From: Phoronis australis
Lineage: Eukaryota > Phoronida > Phoronidae
Reading direction: 5' to 3'
Length of the DNA: 64,000 nucleotides
Assembly (NCBI GenBank): GCA_002633005.1
Contig: NMRA01000164.1
Span: 157,085 to 221,084, forward strand
Shown: positions 12,301 to 23,894 of the stretch, piece by piece
Numbering within the stretch: the first letter of the stretch is position 1
How the letters are laid out: every line of letters starts with the position of its first letter
Program-made: the position numbers and the translations under genes
Notes under the pieces: generated by a model
Database searches by the model: none
What the model was told of the DNA's origin: nothing
What the model saw: the letters and a program-made list of their open reading frames with translations, nothing else

Positions 12301-15300
12301 TTGGTGGAACACACCTGATTAATTAAACAGCAGTGTGCCAAAACAGTTTGAATGCAAGCTATGCGGTAAATCACCAAACAAAAGTATCTCCTGCTCGTTC
12401 ATTGTAACTGTGTGTATTACATTTACGTGGGTTGCTACGAACGTAGTTCAAAGCTCGGTAACCATTTTGCATGGCGTGTGTAGCACATCAAGCTATGAGC
12501 CAAGATAAACATCACGTGGAGCTAGTAGCTCCATGTGTCTCTCATCCTAACACAAGGTCGACCGCAAAACCTTTAATACACTTCATATTGAAATCGACAA
12601 GTTGAAAAGTGTACCTGTCTGTGGGTTATTATGGTGAACTGTTTTACCCTAGTCTTTCCAATAAGTATTGTTCCTTCTGGTCCAAGCTTTAGCTGGACTT
12701 CTTCAGCATTGATTATTGCTTAGTAGTGTTTGGTTTCTTACAAATACATGCTACTTTCAAAGGAAATTTGTGGGCACACATCACTGTACTATGAATTCCA
12801 CGCACAGAACAATTAAAATTTACCCAAAGCACTGAACAATACATAAAAGACAAAGATGGTACGCTATTTGGGAAGACAGTGAACTCAAGTAAATCAAAAT
12901 TTCCCCTCAACTTCTCACGTCACTTTACGAGCCAAACGTAGCATGTTAGCCTAAAAACGCACCCTGTGCACAAAAATAGTAACCATTTACTTTACTTCGG
13001 AGAGTCTTCCCAAAAGCGACCCGGTACATACGGTACCGTCAACTTACCACCATACTTATTGTAACCGCCTCTACCGCCGCTGAAACAGATTAACAAGTGA
13101 GGCCCAGTTCTGTGTCACCCCATACTCGCCCCCATGTAAAATGGAAGTTCGTATAGCAGAGGACTCTTGTCTTGAAGGTACTGTCATCAGCACCCTAGTC
13201 ACTGGCTAGCTCCAGTGATCACCAGTCATGTAGTAGAACACCGTTTACTCAGCCACTGCAGTAATCCCCTTTGTGAGAAACCTATGCAGTGTTACCCTTT
13301 TGTTTTCTCAAAGACCAATGCCAATCAAGTCGCCAATAAGGAGGGCTAACATGACATTTCATTTGCACAGTCTTTTATGCTTTGTATTGCAGACTTCTAG
13401 CTTATAAAGTTTGAAATATGCAAAACTCACTTTCATGCTCACAGACTTTCTCATGTTAGCTGTCTAGTTTTATTGAAGACCAAAAGTATGACACTGCGTT
13501 TTTAATAACACCGAAACCATGCACCTGAAGCTATGATTATAATTTTTCATATTCAGACTTAACGACCCCCAACGTGAGTTACTATCACAGCCTTCGCGAG
13601 TCACGTTCACAAACTTGAGCTCTACTTACAAGACTGGATATACATCCCTTGATAACACGAGACCTAAATGTTCGCATTTTCAGTCGGCATTTGAAAAAAA
13701 CACCTCACGAATTTTGCTTTTTCTAAGTTAATCCCACCAACACTTTTTGAAACGAACACTTTAGTAATTGGCATTTCCAATACTGCCAACATACAGCACA
13801 AACTCTATTACGTAACAGGTCTTTTCAATTGGCACCCACAATGTTTTCAACAGAACAAATCAGAATTTTTTTCACCGACCACTTTTAACCGCAAAGTTTT
13901 CCAAAATGCCTAAATATCAGTACTTTTTTAAACTGGTTACAATAATTATACAGTGCCAGGCACTGCTCTACAACCCTTGTTAAAAGGAAACAAGTCAGTT
14001 GTAGGACCAAACTAGCACATTTTTGTCATTATTGTTGGTAACACAGGCTACAAGATAGCAAAATCCGGTGGTTTTGTGATTGCATAAGAAATACTCAATT
14101 CCTGTCAAGAGCTTCCAGTTATTCGACAGTGTTAACTTAATTACATGTTAACTTAATTACGTTTAAAAGACTCGTTACTAGCCGCATTGGCTTTTACCTC
14201 TAGTAACATAGTGTGGGACTGTGACTGCTGAAGTAGTGGGTCACTTTAAATGATAATACAAATCAACAATTACATCAGTACGTGTCCTAAGCAAGCTTCA
14301 TCACCTTCACTCCATCTAGAATTAACTGCTATGTCATTATCTATCGAAATAAAAATTTGAACACAAGATGGCACTGTAGCGACTATTTTTCAAATCTTCA
14401 CTCCAATAGTCTCTGTCGTTTTTCTGAAATTTGGTATGTAGATAGATCTTGACAAGTGTTGTAAACTGATGCCATCGAGGATTTTTCATTTCAAGGATTG
14501 CTCTTTTACTGAACATTATTTTTTGCTACACACATGCTTTATTATGTCAAACATCCATTCATCAGCATCAACCTTCATTATCATCACAGTTGTCATTTAT
14601 CTTTCAATTAAACATAAAATTTGATAACTATAGGATACTCTTTGCACTTATTTTCAGTCAAAAATTCACGAAAGTAATTTGATTGTAAACAAGTCTAGTT
14701 TAGACTAATTTCCAAATGATCTCGTTCAACACGTTTTGAAAATTACCCAGATTCAAACATGGAATTTTAAAAAATAATTCTGGAGTATCTGATGGTGCAG
14801 CAACAAAAGGCCACCATTAGTTGAACAACGCTGAACATTGCTTTTCATGAATTGCCAGTGATAAAGCTAAGTCCTTGTTCAAGTGTACTTTATGAAATGT
14901 TCCCGTTATATCTGTCGGTAAATGAAAGAGTCTTTCAGATATGTATTGCAAAATCAAATGATGGCCCACAGCCAGAGCTGTTTCCCATGATTTTGTAATT
15001 ACATTCTAGAGTGATGAAAATTTAAAGTGAGTTATGTTATTCATCTTTATTACCTAGTTCCATTACCGGCGACTTGATTGTGCAACTATAATTACTCAAC
15101 CCTCTCAGCTTTCATTAGCAGTAGTACACAAAAATTGTTTGCATGGACTGACCACATATCTCAAACACAACCATTGAAACATCAAACTTGTACCCCACAT
15201 TTGATTCACGTAACACCCAGATGTTTACTCAAGCTATGACCACTTAAACACGTTAGTGACCCCATTTTATTCTGAGCAGCAGTGTGTTGTACCATTCAAG

Positions 15301-18300
15301 TTGAGGGTAGCTTAACCTGTGTGAATACTCAAAAGAAGGCAAGCATTTAACAGTTGTCAGGCAACAAGACAGTCAGATAATACACATACCAACAAGTAGT
15401 AAAAACTCTCAACCTAGAGCACTGGCATCTGCAGATGGCAATGTACCATGTGAAACTCTTTTGACACTGCTTGCCTTTTACCACACCATCAACACCTTGT
15501 ATGACAATAAACTGACGTCAACGGTATCTGGCTCAATTGGCTAGATGATTCTCAGGGTAAATGTATTTAATGCATATTTGACCAAGTCAACCTTGCTGAA
15601 CGATACAAAATAAAACCATATTCTTTGCACAAACTACGTTCTTCATAATAACATATTGTAATATAAACCGCCTTCCCTTAAAAAGTTGACACTGTTTTTT
15701 GCACATCTTACTCCAGGCACAAACGGGCAGTTTGTGAGCACCCAAGTGTTCAAGCTCATACACAGCACGGATTAATGAAATGAAAATCAGCGAAAGTACT
15801 CTAACTTTTTTCAAAGTCATAATCACATTTGCTTCGGTTCGATTCCTCATATCAAATATGCAGTGTTATAGTTCAATAAACAACACATTGCGGTAGAAGA
15901 CTTGCAAAAACAGTCCAACTATTAGACCTGTAACGATTAATTGTGACATATTGAATCGCAATATACAATCATTTCCACAGACATTTTTCATACAGATGTG
16001 CCTATCTGCGACTCTGGACAACTACTGCGTGAAGTCAAAGTACCCGTGTTCATTTTTGTAAAGTATAGACCATGTAGACATCTTAATACTATAGACCGGG
16101 TGCATGCGCTACTTCAGCCGACAACTGGACGCCATATTGAAAAGTGTTTCTAGTCACGTGACACGCTTAATCGCCGTGTAAACAAACGGGGCAAATTGCC
16201 CTTTTCAAAGTGCGATATCTAACGCATAAAGAGGCACAAGAGTGTGACTTTTCAGAAACATAGAAAAATATGTGATGCTGCACTAATATGCATTTTTAAG
16301 AGTCAATCAGTCGATAGGGAAAATATCAAACTAATACAAGATCACAACCAGTGGCAGATTTTGGAGTGGCCTGTGCGTCTGCACGCTTGTCAATCCACTG
16401 CGAGCGATTAACTTTTTCAAAGAGAAACCAATAAAAATTTCGTAAGGGATTTGTTTGTTTTGATACAACAAAAAACATCTAATTTTGGAATACATATTAA
16501 GAAATGAGTTTTTAAAGCACTATATTATTTCAATTAAGTATATATTATTTGCTTATATGTATACCGACACGGATGGCTGGCGGGTAAGTTCAGGCATGCA
16601 GATGTTTCTCAGAACAAGTAAAAACACATGATTGTCATTAATACCAAATAATTACTTACAATTAACAAACAGCATCATCATTGGATAACAGCATATGCTG
16701 GTTAATATGTATATTTTTAATTGATCTAATATGGTCTCAACCACCAAGATTGAGAAGGAAACAATGCTCCACTTAAACTATGGTGGCAGAACATAAAAAA
16801 ACCTAGTGGCAGCACCACTGAACTCCATGGCCGAACCAAAAAACCCAAGACTCAATGGCAGGACCAAGAAACTTGATTCTTTGGATGCAGGCATAAAACT
16901 GCGACTCCCACATTTCTTGACTGATGCCATAGGGCTCCCAATGTTTTCCGCCATTTTGTCTTGTGTAACACCTTCCAATATATGGCGGCTTATTGAACAC
17001 GCGAGCTTCATGTATCTGAGTGGCGCACGCCCGGTCTAAGTGATGTCAATGGTATAGATATTCAACATTTACACTTAGTAATTAAATTAGGATAATTGGG
17101 CAAATTAGTTATCAAAAAATTGAATGGAAAACACAACTCATCGTTACAGCTCTAGTTCCCCCACCCTACAATGCCCAATTAACGTTCACAGCCGTAACAC
17201 TCACCCGTAGCCACCCCCTCCTTGACGGTCCTGGTAGCTTCCACCACTGTAGCCGCCACCACCGCCGCCACTATAACCTCCACCACCACCACCACCGCCG
17301 CTTCCGTAGCTTCCCGATTGTTGGCTGCTGTAGCCACCCTGTTGCTGACCATAGCTATCGCCAGAGGGAGCAGCTTGTGCATAGCCTCCAGATGAGGCCT
17401 GCTGGCTGTAGCCACCTGAAAGAACGAGGCTATAAAGTTTGCAAGTGGAATACCATGACAAAGACGTATGATTGAATTATCCCTGTGGTAGCATCTTATT
17501 CTGTGAACCAGGGACATACACAGCCAACCACCTAGTCGCTTATGCGACTAAAAAGGAGATGGACGAGACGTTCACTGGCTTGTCGTGCAAGTAGTGAGAT
17601 AATTTTCAGTGGTTTATTTTTCTGTGGAGCGCTCAACCAAATTGTCTCTTCATTGTGGTGTTTTTACATGGATATATCAAAACATCGTTTGAAATTATTT
17701 CAGTTATTTTCAAAAGTGGGTTCTCAGACAAGGAAATGGTATTTAACAAGGCATCAACCAAAGGACTTCATATTGTGTCCCAACAAAATTGGTCTTTCAT
17801 CAGTTTTTAGAACCCATGTTTACTTGATACCAAAGTTTCATAGATATGCTGAGGTCCTTCAAATTTTTTCAAATGACCTGTTTTTTCCATATGCAGCATG
17901 GGTAAATCGACCCAATGCATCAGAAGCAATGCCGACAATATGAATGGCAAACAATGCTTCAAACAAACAACCGTGAAAATGCCAACATTCTGCACTCCCT
18001 ATGCGTTGCCAACGATATTTACTGATGCTTGTTAACAGAATTTTTTAAAATAAAAATTGTCTGGGGCAGACGGGGACAACAAACAGGTTTATTTTTATGA
18101 ACTAAATTGAAAGAACTCTTTGCGGAATGGACGATGACTTGGCAGTTTCTGGACACATGTTCATCAAACGCGAAACACAACCTCAGAATCCTGAAAAGCA
18201 CAGTTCAATTAATACCCTTAAACTCAAGGTCGCCCAGCTTCAGTTCTTGAAGCCTAATATATCCCCCTGAACTAGATACAAACAAAATGAAACACATCGA

Positions 18301-21300
18301 TCAATGAGTTAACATGGAAGACTTGCACAAAACAACTGGTTAGAGAGAAATTAGAAGGAAGCATGACACTGAAACCTAAGCATTAACAACATCGTAATCA
18401 CTAAGAAGCAAAGAGTAACAAAAGAAATGACCACATACACCATGGCATCAAAAGAGAATGAACAAATTTTGGCTCTCTAACAAGTTTACGGGAGAGAGTT
18501 CTCAGTCACTCTGACCATGTCCACGATTCTGTGCTGATGACTACACAAGTACAGAAAGCATATCAAACTCTTGTCAAAATAGACTCCATTTCTCCTGGCT
18601 GAAACCAAATTTGAACGGAAGACAAGAATGAAAATACACGACCACAATGTTACATAGATGGAGTGTCCACCTTCTACCCACACAATCTACAAGTTGGCGT
18701 TACCTTGGTAACTGTAGCCAGCAGGCTGACTCAATGCATGGGACTGAACACCATACTGGGCTGTAAAGAACAACTCAAGTTCAGTTGACATCTGTTTGGT
18801 CAATTGTTATTCAGATGGCCAAACATGTTTTGTAATACGGTCCCATTTGATTACCATTTCATTTAAACTTGTCTTAAGAGTAACTGTTTTTATCTCTTAA
18901 GTACTGCAATCCAAAACATTAAAAAAACTATTGGAGATCAGAGAGTCTTACCTCAAAATTTGTCAACTCAACTTGGTCGAACTGCTGAACATTTCTCCTA
19001 ATCACCAAGGGAAACCACAAATCAAAATTGCACTTCTGCACCAGTTTACACGTGCAAACGTATCAACTTGTTTAAAGATCAAAATATGCACCAACTCTGT
19101 ACAGGGCGGGGCAAATGTTCTCGTCACTGGGAAAAAATGCCTTCGTTAGAAGACACAGAACCTTTCAATTCAGGCGAGCGAGGTCCCTGACACAGCCTAA
19201 GCTGGTAGCTCATCTGAACGCGCAGACGTCCAGCACAAGCTAGCAGCACCACTCAACACCTACCTGACTGTCCATACTGGCTCTGCTGCCCATACTGGGA
19301 CTGAGCCTGTGGTTGTTGACCATATGCCTGCTGTTGGCCATAGGCAGATGGTTGACCAGCTGCCTGACCACCACTCTGGTACTGGCTCTGGTCATAGCCA
19401 GAATATCCACTGCTTTGACTGTAGCCCTGCAATAAATAAACCCGGTGAACTCTGAAGCCATATTGCTAATTAATTGGGCATTTTTTATATGCGGAATGTT
19501 TTTAATAACCAATACCTTTTCCCAAAGCAGCAGGACTCTACAAGACTTGTGTCTTCAACAATTGAATGCAGTTTGACAGCCTGACATACCACAGATGTAT
19601 TGAATCAAAGACCATACTTCACACATAAATGTACCTGTGTGGATGCAGCAGTAGGCTGCTGGCTATATCCACTTTGTTGTGAGTAGCCGGATGTGTCATA
19701 ACCACCCTGTTGATAGTTGCCATAGCTGAAATGTCAAGCACAATTTAATGTCTCACAACCGAGTGTACAAACCGCTTTCAGTGATTTTGTAGTTAACTTC
19801 TAATCAAAAGGTGGAGATTCAAACTTTGGTTCTAAAACTGCATATTTCAGCTTGCCACGGTCTAGTTAACCAACCTTGTTCCATAGAAAGATCATCTATT
19901 CCATGTGATGTTATCAAGTACATTGCTTCATATTGTAATATCAGCTTGTGCAAAAAATTCTGCGGGCAAACCATATTTTGGAATTAACTTTCCAGTGACT
20001 AAAAATTGAGCAACTTCAATTTTTAAACGGGTACTTCGCATGTTACCCAGTTTGCTAGTAGCAACTTTTTTCCAGAAGTGGGAGACATGAAGAAGCAGGG
20101 TAGCAACTGCAAACATCTGACAAGCAAGTCAATCTAGAATCCAGTGTTCTCCACCACCTATTTTGACTCGTCGCAACAACTAGTTTTGATTTTGCCGATA
20201 CAAGTTTGGGGAAAGCGTATCAAAAAATTGCGGCGTCAGGTTAAAAACTTCAGCCCTCAGCGTCAAAGCAGTGTACATTTTTGAAACATAACACCTCCAG
20301 TGGAGATGTTAGGGCTAGAGAAAAGACAGTGTTGACTACTGATGTCTACTCTAGTAATTTTCATCGAGTTTGGAATTAGTATTGTGGAGAACACTGGAAT
20401 CATATTGAGGAGAACACTGGAATCATACTGAAAAAGATACGGTATTTCTTAAGGTGGAAAGTTTAACATACCCTTGGGCAGCCTGGGCGCCACCACCTCC
20501 ATAAGCATTGTACTCTGCAAAACACAGAAACAAACTGATGTCAAAACACACAGTTACCGTATTCGCTGTAATAAGTGCCCAGGGTGCTTAGAAAAATTCG
20601 GCCCAAAGTGGTTGAAACCTAGTCTCCAAAACAGGTGAAATCGTCAGCTAGAATTCATCAAATTAACGCTATGTGACACACCTGTAACCTACGACAGAGT
20701 TTCTACAAAATTGCAGTGCATTGCTATCAAAATTTGTTCTTAAATTACGAGAATTTTTCAGAAAATCACAGTGCGAAAACTCGCCGACTTATGTGTCGCT
20801 GCCTCACGATCGCCGATAGGTCAACTTGAATTCTTCAGTAAAAATAAGAGTGTTGACTCAACAAATTACCTGAAGTAATCCTTAAGTTTTCAAAATAGCA
20901 TCCCTAACATTTTTAAGTTCCTGTGGAGTCATGATTAACTGCATATTAAGTCCAAATCTGCGCTAGATTGTACTCTGCAACACAAGAAAAATCACTGGAC
21001 GAACATGTTGTTGTCACGTGACATTTGTTTTGAAGTTCTGTCTGCGCGTGTGAATGAGCAAGCACGTGCGTGTCAGAGTGCACGCAATGTAACGATCTAG
21101 GTATGCATTGTAACCCAAGAAATTAACACAAGCAGTAAAGCAGCACGTGTTTTATTTGGCACTTGTAGATCTCATCTGCTAAAATACGTTCGAGAATTGT
21201 TTCAGTAAGGCCAAAATTGAGTCGCCCTGTGATTGGATGCGTGATATTCTAACAGTTATTTATCGGGAAATTCGGGGTGTAAGGGTGCGGAAGTGTTCAC

Positions 21301-23490
21301 TATCAGTGGGTCATTTTGACTTTAAAAACACCAATTATGATTAATTTAATAATTCTTTCTAAAAATAACACAAAAGTTTTTTACGGTATTAGAAACTTTC
21401 CGAAATAAGTGCCAGTATGTATTTCTTGCCGATGCCACTCGTTTCATGCATAGATAGTTCCCGATGACTCATGTTCGATGACAGGCACTTGTATGTAGTG
21501 CGCGCTTCCTGGCCACGTGCTTTTAACGAAGGTCAAGTTTTTATTAGTCTTCCAATCGCAGTCTGAGAAAAACGTTACCGCAGAACTTTTGAAAGAGCAT
21601 ACTTCAAGGAATCCACATGGAAAAATTAACGTCATTTGCTCTTCCCGTTAAAAATGCGACAGCAGAACGATTGAAAATGGGTGAAAATGCACCAGAGCCG
21701 CCATCTTGAAAGTGACTTCCAGTTAAACAAAATTTTATAAAGCTGATCAATAGCAACCAACACATGACCAGTTTGAAAGAGATTGGTTCGCTTATGCGCC
21801 CTCTGCAGGAGAAAACGTTTTTGGCCAGATATTGAGGTGCACATGTGCCATTGTCAATATTTCCGCCATCTTTAACCGTAAGTCAACGTTTTTAGTTACA
21901 CTTGTAGCACATGTGTTCTATAATAATTGTACCAAGTTTCAGCTCTGTACGTCAAAAAATGCAGCCTCTATGAGCATTTGAATGTGAAACCGGAAACAAA
22001 ATGGCTGCAACATCTGCCATTTTGAATCCGATCATGTCCAAAAACAATAGGCTTCCTAGACTTTACAATCTACAGGTCGTGTGCAAATTTCGTGAAAATC
22101 TGAACAAAATTGCGACCTGTAGACACAGGCGTCCTCAGCTTCTGATCGTCCCCAATATACTACATATAATACTACAAGGTATGACACTCCCGACTAGAAA
22201 TTCCACGGGTGCTTCACTTCAGCCGTCCGTAGCAAATATAAAACTCAATAAATTTACACAAAACAGAGGTTCAACAAACCATGAAGAATTGTTCTTTCTC
22301 TCAATACCATTCACGGTGTCCTGTTCCGGCGACTTTGTAAGAAATTCGCAGTCAAAGAACAAAAATGTTCACAAAAAGCCCCCCCCACACTTTTATCGTG
22401 GGTCGCTCGAGGTCAAGGACGGTACGGAAATTGCCGGTTTGTGGCGTAAAGTCACGATGTCAATAACTCTGCACTATTGAGTACTTTCGTAACTCACCGG
22501 CAATTTCCGTACCATCCTTGACCTCGAGCGGCCCAGGACACCGTGAATGGTATTGGGAGAAAGAACAATTCTTCATGGTTTGTTGAACCTCTGTTTTGTG
22601 GAAATTTATTGAGTTTTATATTTGCTATGGACGGCTGAAGTGAAGCACCCGTGGAATTTCTAGTCGGGAGTGTCATACCTTGTAGGATTATATGTAGTGT
22701 ATTGGGGACGATCAGAAGCTGAGGACGCTTGTGCCTGTAGAGAGCAAACAAAAAAATGTCAGACCAACATACTTGGCGGAATTCCCAGAATTCTGCCAAG
22801 TAACCAAGTAATCATCTACTCATTTGCTACAAATCACTCCATGCCTATTTCAAAAACTCGCACCTTAGTTTCAGTTTACATGTGTTTAACATGCAGGCGC
22901 AGGCGATGGCCTAAATAATAACTAATATGGTAGGCGTACTCACAAATCAAAAAAAATCCAAGCCATCTTAACATTTTCATGAGAAAAATAGTGAACAAAT
23001 GTTATAAATATGTAAAATAAGCCAAGTTTAAAGTTTATGCTATGAATGTTTCAAGACGTAGATATCTTTATTTCGACAAATATTTGGCGTCGCGCAGTCG
23101 TCCATAGGCATAGCATATGCCAAAATCTGTCGCCATTGTTAACACAACTCCAGGACAAAACGCTTCTGTAACCACTTCCTTTTCATTTTATCGTAACTAG
23201 AAATGCACCACACATAAATATCAAATGTTTGATTTAGTTTGAACATTAGCGAATAGTCTTGTAAAAAGAAAAGAACACGTCTTCCCTCCGAATTCGAAAA
23301 TCGAGATACCGGTCAGAAAGCCGGATTTTACATTTTTACAATGAACAAAAACAAAGCAATAAATTAACTGCCTGCAAATGAAAGATTCAAACGGATATAG
23401 TCTAAATAACCATGAATAAAACAAGTTAAGAACAAAAGGAACGGTAAGCTTTACAAAACAAGGATTTAAAGGACACTCACGGTCAGCCAT
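3355..23490 (-). CDS. FET-family RNA-binding protein (FUS/EWSR1/TAF15/Cabeza-like), 13 coding exons
   Basis: Nuclear RNA/DNA-binding protein of the FET family, which acts in transcription and splicing. Coding exons on the minus strand: 23481-23490, 20472-20514, 19635-19725, 19264-19426, 18704-18760, 17205-17415, 13048-13079, 10606-10647, 6823-6929, 6484-6613, 5799-5930, 4028-4103, 3355-3589. All have GT/AG junctions and their lengths sum to 1329 nt (442 residues plus stop) with no frame break. Residues 1-191 are an S/Y/G/Q-rich low-complexity domain. Glycine-rich linkers follow to about 216. The RRM spans about 219-309, with RNP2-like TIFVTGMG and RNP1-like KGEATVTY. RGG/RG repeats flank a RanBP2-type finger with W360, C362, C367, C378 and C381. 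The protein ends RHRPY, a PY nuclear-localisation signal as in FUS. The segment KVELAQR after the RRM resembles Drosophila Cabeza, so this is probably the single invertebrate FET gene. Exon joining is inferred by eye; an upstream non-coding exon is possible. Confidence 0.93.
4715..5145. mobile_element. non-autonomous DNA transposon (hAT-like MITE), copy 1
   Basis: Lies in FET intron 11. Termini are CAGGGCTTGGAAT on the left and an inverted ATTCCAAGCCATG on the right, and it is flanked by a perfect 6-bp TSD, GTATAT at 4709-4714 and 5146-5151. The interior matches copy 2 at 9713-10211 (for example the stretch CGGAAATCCG and the CCGCGGAAAATTCC end). It encodes no transposase. The CAGGG end is hAT-like, but the family assignment is inferred. 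Confidence 0.9.
6036..6063. repeat. CA microsatellite
   Basis: Interrupted (CA)n run in FET intron 10, about 28 bp. No other structure is visible in this 553-bp intron. Confidence 0.9.
7566..7806. repeat. intronic duplication, copy lacking the MITE (empty site)
   Basis: Matches 9545-9712 plus 10212-10310 in the same order, including TTATTACTTTGAAAATGA, TACTGTGCATTACTGTTGA, GGCACACACTAGC, GCGCGGTTCCAGCA and CAGATGTGGAGAACACTGT. Copy 9545-10310 carries the inserted MITE. Confidence 0.85.
7807..9140 (+). repeat. ~150-bp / ~450-bp higher-order repeat array with CTCF-like cores (array 2)
   Basis: Lies inside FET intron 8, same family and orientation as 1091-2735. Cores occur near 8022, 8169, 8289 (GCCACCAGGGGGCAT), 8433, 8587 (GGCCACTAGGTGGCGCC), 8733, 8861, 8958 (GGCCACCAGGTGGCGC) and 9101. 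Typical spacing is 140-160 bp, shorter where units are deleted. It starts with the same head sequence as array 1 (GTTGAAATGCGCC, GCATCGCAAATGGTGTGC). Confidence 0.88.
9545..10335. repeat. intronic duplication, copy interrupted by the MITE (filled site)
   Basis: Second copy of the 7566-7806 stretch, split by the element at 9713-10211. It continues to TTCTTTTCTTTAA and a further repeat of ACAATCTGAATCCCAGGCTT, which is also present near 9311-9331. Confidence 0.85.
9713..10211. mobile_element. non-autonomous DNA transposon (hAT-like MITE), copy 2
   Basis: 499 bp in FET intron 8, with TIRs CAGGGCTTGGAAT / ATTCCAAGCCCTG. It is flanked by ACGTTT (9707-9712) and ATGTTT (10212-10217). The uninterrupted target sequence survives at 7704-7720 in a duplicated stretch of the same intron (CAGC-ATCTTT-GTTG). 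The interior ORFs are fragments without recognisable domains. Confidence 0.9.
10648..13047 (-). other. FET intron 7 (2.4 kb)
   Basis: Separates the 32-nt exon 7 from the 42-nt exon 8. AT-rich; no coding exon or transposon ends recognised. Confidence 0.7.
13080..17204 (-). other. FET intron 6 (4.1 kb), longest in the gene
   Basis: AT-rich. Holds the mariner-like element at 16094-17036 and a small tandem copy of GTTAACTTAATTAC near 14131-14162. Nothing else recognised. Confidence 0.7.
16094..17036. mobile_element. non-autonomous Tc1/mariner-like element with TA duplication
   Basis: 943 bp bounded by GACCGGG and inverted CCCGGTC, each flanked by TA (16092-16093, 17037-17038). Subterminal matches continue inward: GCATGCGC versus TGCGC, and GCCATATTGA versus an inverted GCCGCCATATATTGG. 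No transposase ORF. Lies in FET intron 6. Confidence 0.75.
17416..18703 (-). other. FET intron 5
   Basis: An ORF of 133 codons runs at 17542-17943 (+), but it has no family hallmark and sits within the intron. Treated as non-coding. Confidence 0.5.
18761..20471 (-). other. FET introns 4, 3 and 2 around exons 4 and 3
   Basis: Intron 4 is 18761-19263, intron 3 is 19427-19634 and intron 2 is 19726-20471. Only a ~24-bp tandem duplication (GGAGAACACTGGAATCATA) near 20386-20430 stands out. Confidence 0.6.
20515..22116 (-). other. FET intron 1, right-hand part of gene, nothing coding
   Basis: First-intron sequence with scattered CACGTG-containing words (for example near 21016, 21063 and 21513). 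No coding exon recognised. The large inverted repeat follows at 22117. Confidence 0.5.
22117..22740. repeat. large imperfect inverted repeat in FET intron 1
   Basis: The left arm, 22117-22324 plus 22401-22439, pairs with the right arm, 22497-22535 plus 22536-22740. Matching words include CAGGCGTCCTCAGC, ACTCCCGACTAGAAATTCC, CATGAAGAATTGTTCTTTCT and GGTACGGAAATTGCCGGT. The left arm has about 75 bp with no partner (22325-22400). The same peptide-like string appears on both strands because the arms mirror each other. Confidence 0.92.
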
Positions 23491-23894
23491 CGTTTTATGT
23501 TTCTTCTTCAAACAACGACTGTCCCACAATTCCTTAGAGTTGATACAAAATGCTGAAGAAACTTTTTGAGGGAATAAATATTCCGTTAAATATTATTTTG
23601 AGTAAATATACTGAAATAAAAACATGTTAAATCGTATAATAATACTATTTTTATGTTTTTTTAAATATTTTTTCAAATATTTAATATAAAACAGAATTTT
23701 AAATTTCTTCCCTGAATTAGAGTTTTGCATTAGAAGTTTAGTACAGGGAAAAGCGACTCGAAAAGCTGTGGAGACACTTATCAACAGGCGGAGTTAAAAT
23801 CAATATTCCACGTGCCACTCGCAGTCGGTGCTTTTCATTTCATATCCTGTTGACGATATTCACCACAAAGAATCTAAACTAGGCCTACTTGTTA
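23491..23894. promoter_or_regulatory. divergent promoter region between FET and GDPGP1 genes
   Basis: The start codons of the minus-strand FET gene and the plus-strand GDPGP1 gene lie back to back with about 404 bp between them. Both 5' UTRs and both promoters must therefore lie here, unless unseen non-coding exons exist. Part of the interval is very AT-rich (about 23580-23710). No clear TATA box was chosen. Confidence 0.6.

Noticed and set aside
17542-17943. 133-codon ORF on the plus strand
   Set aside because: Lies in FET intron 5, has no recognisable domain and no supporting splice or promoter context.
22001-22799. ORFs on both strands encoding the same peptide
   Set aside because: A direct result of the inverted repeat at 22117-22740; no domain and inside an intron.
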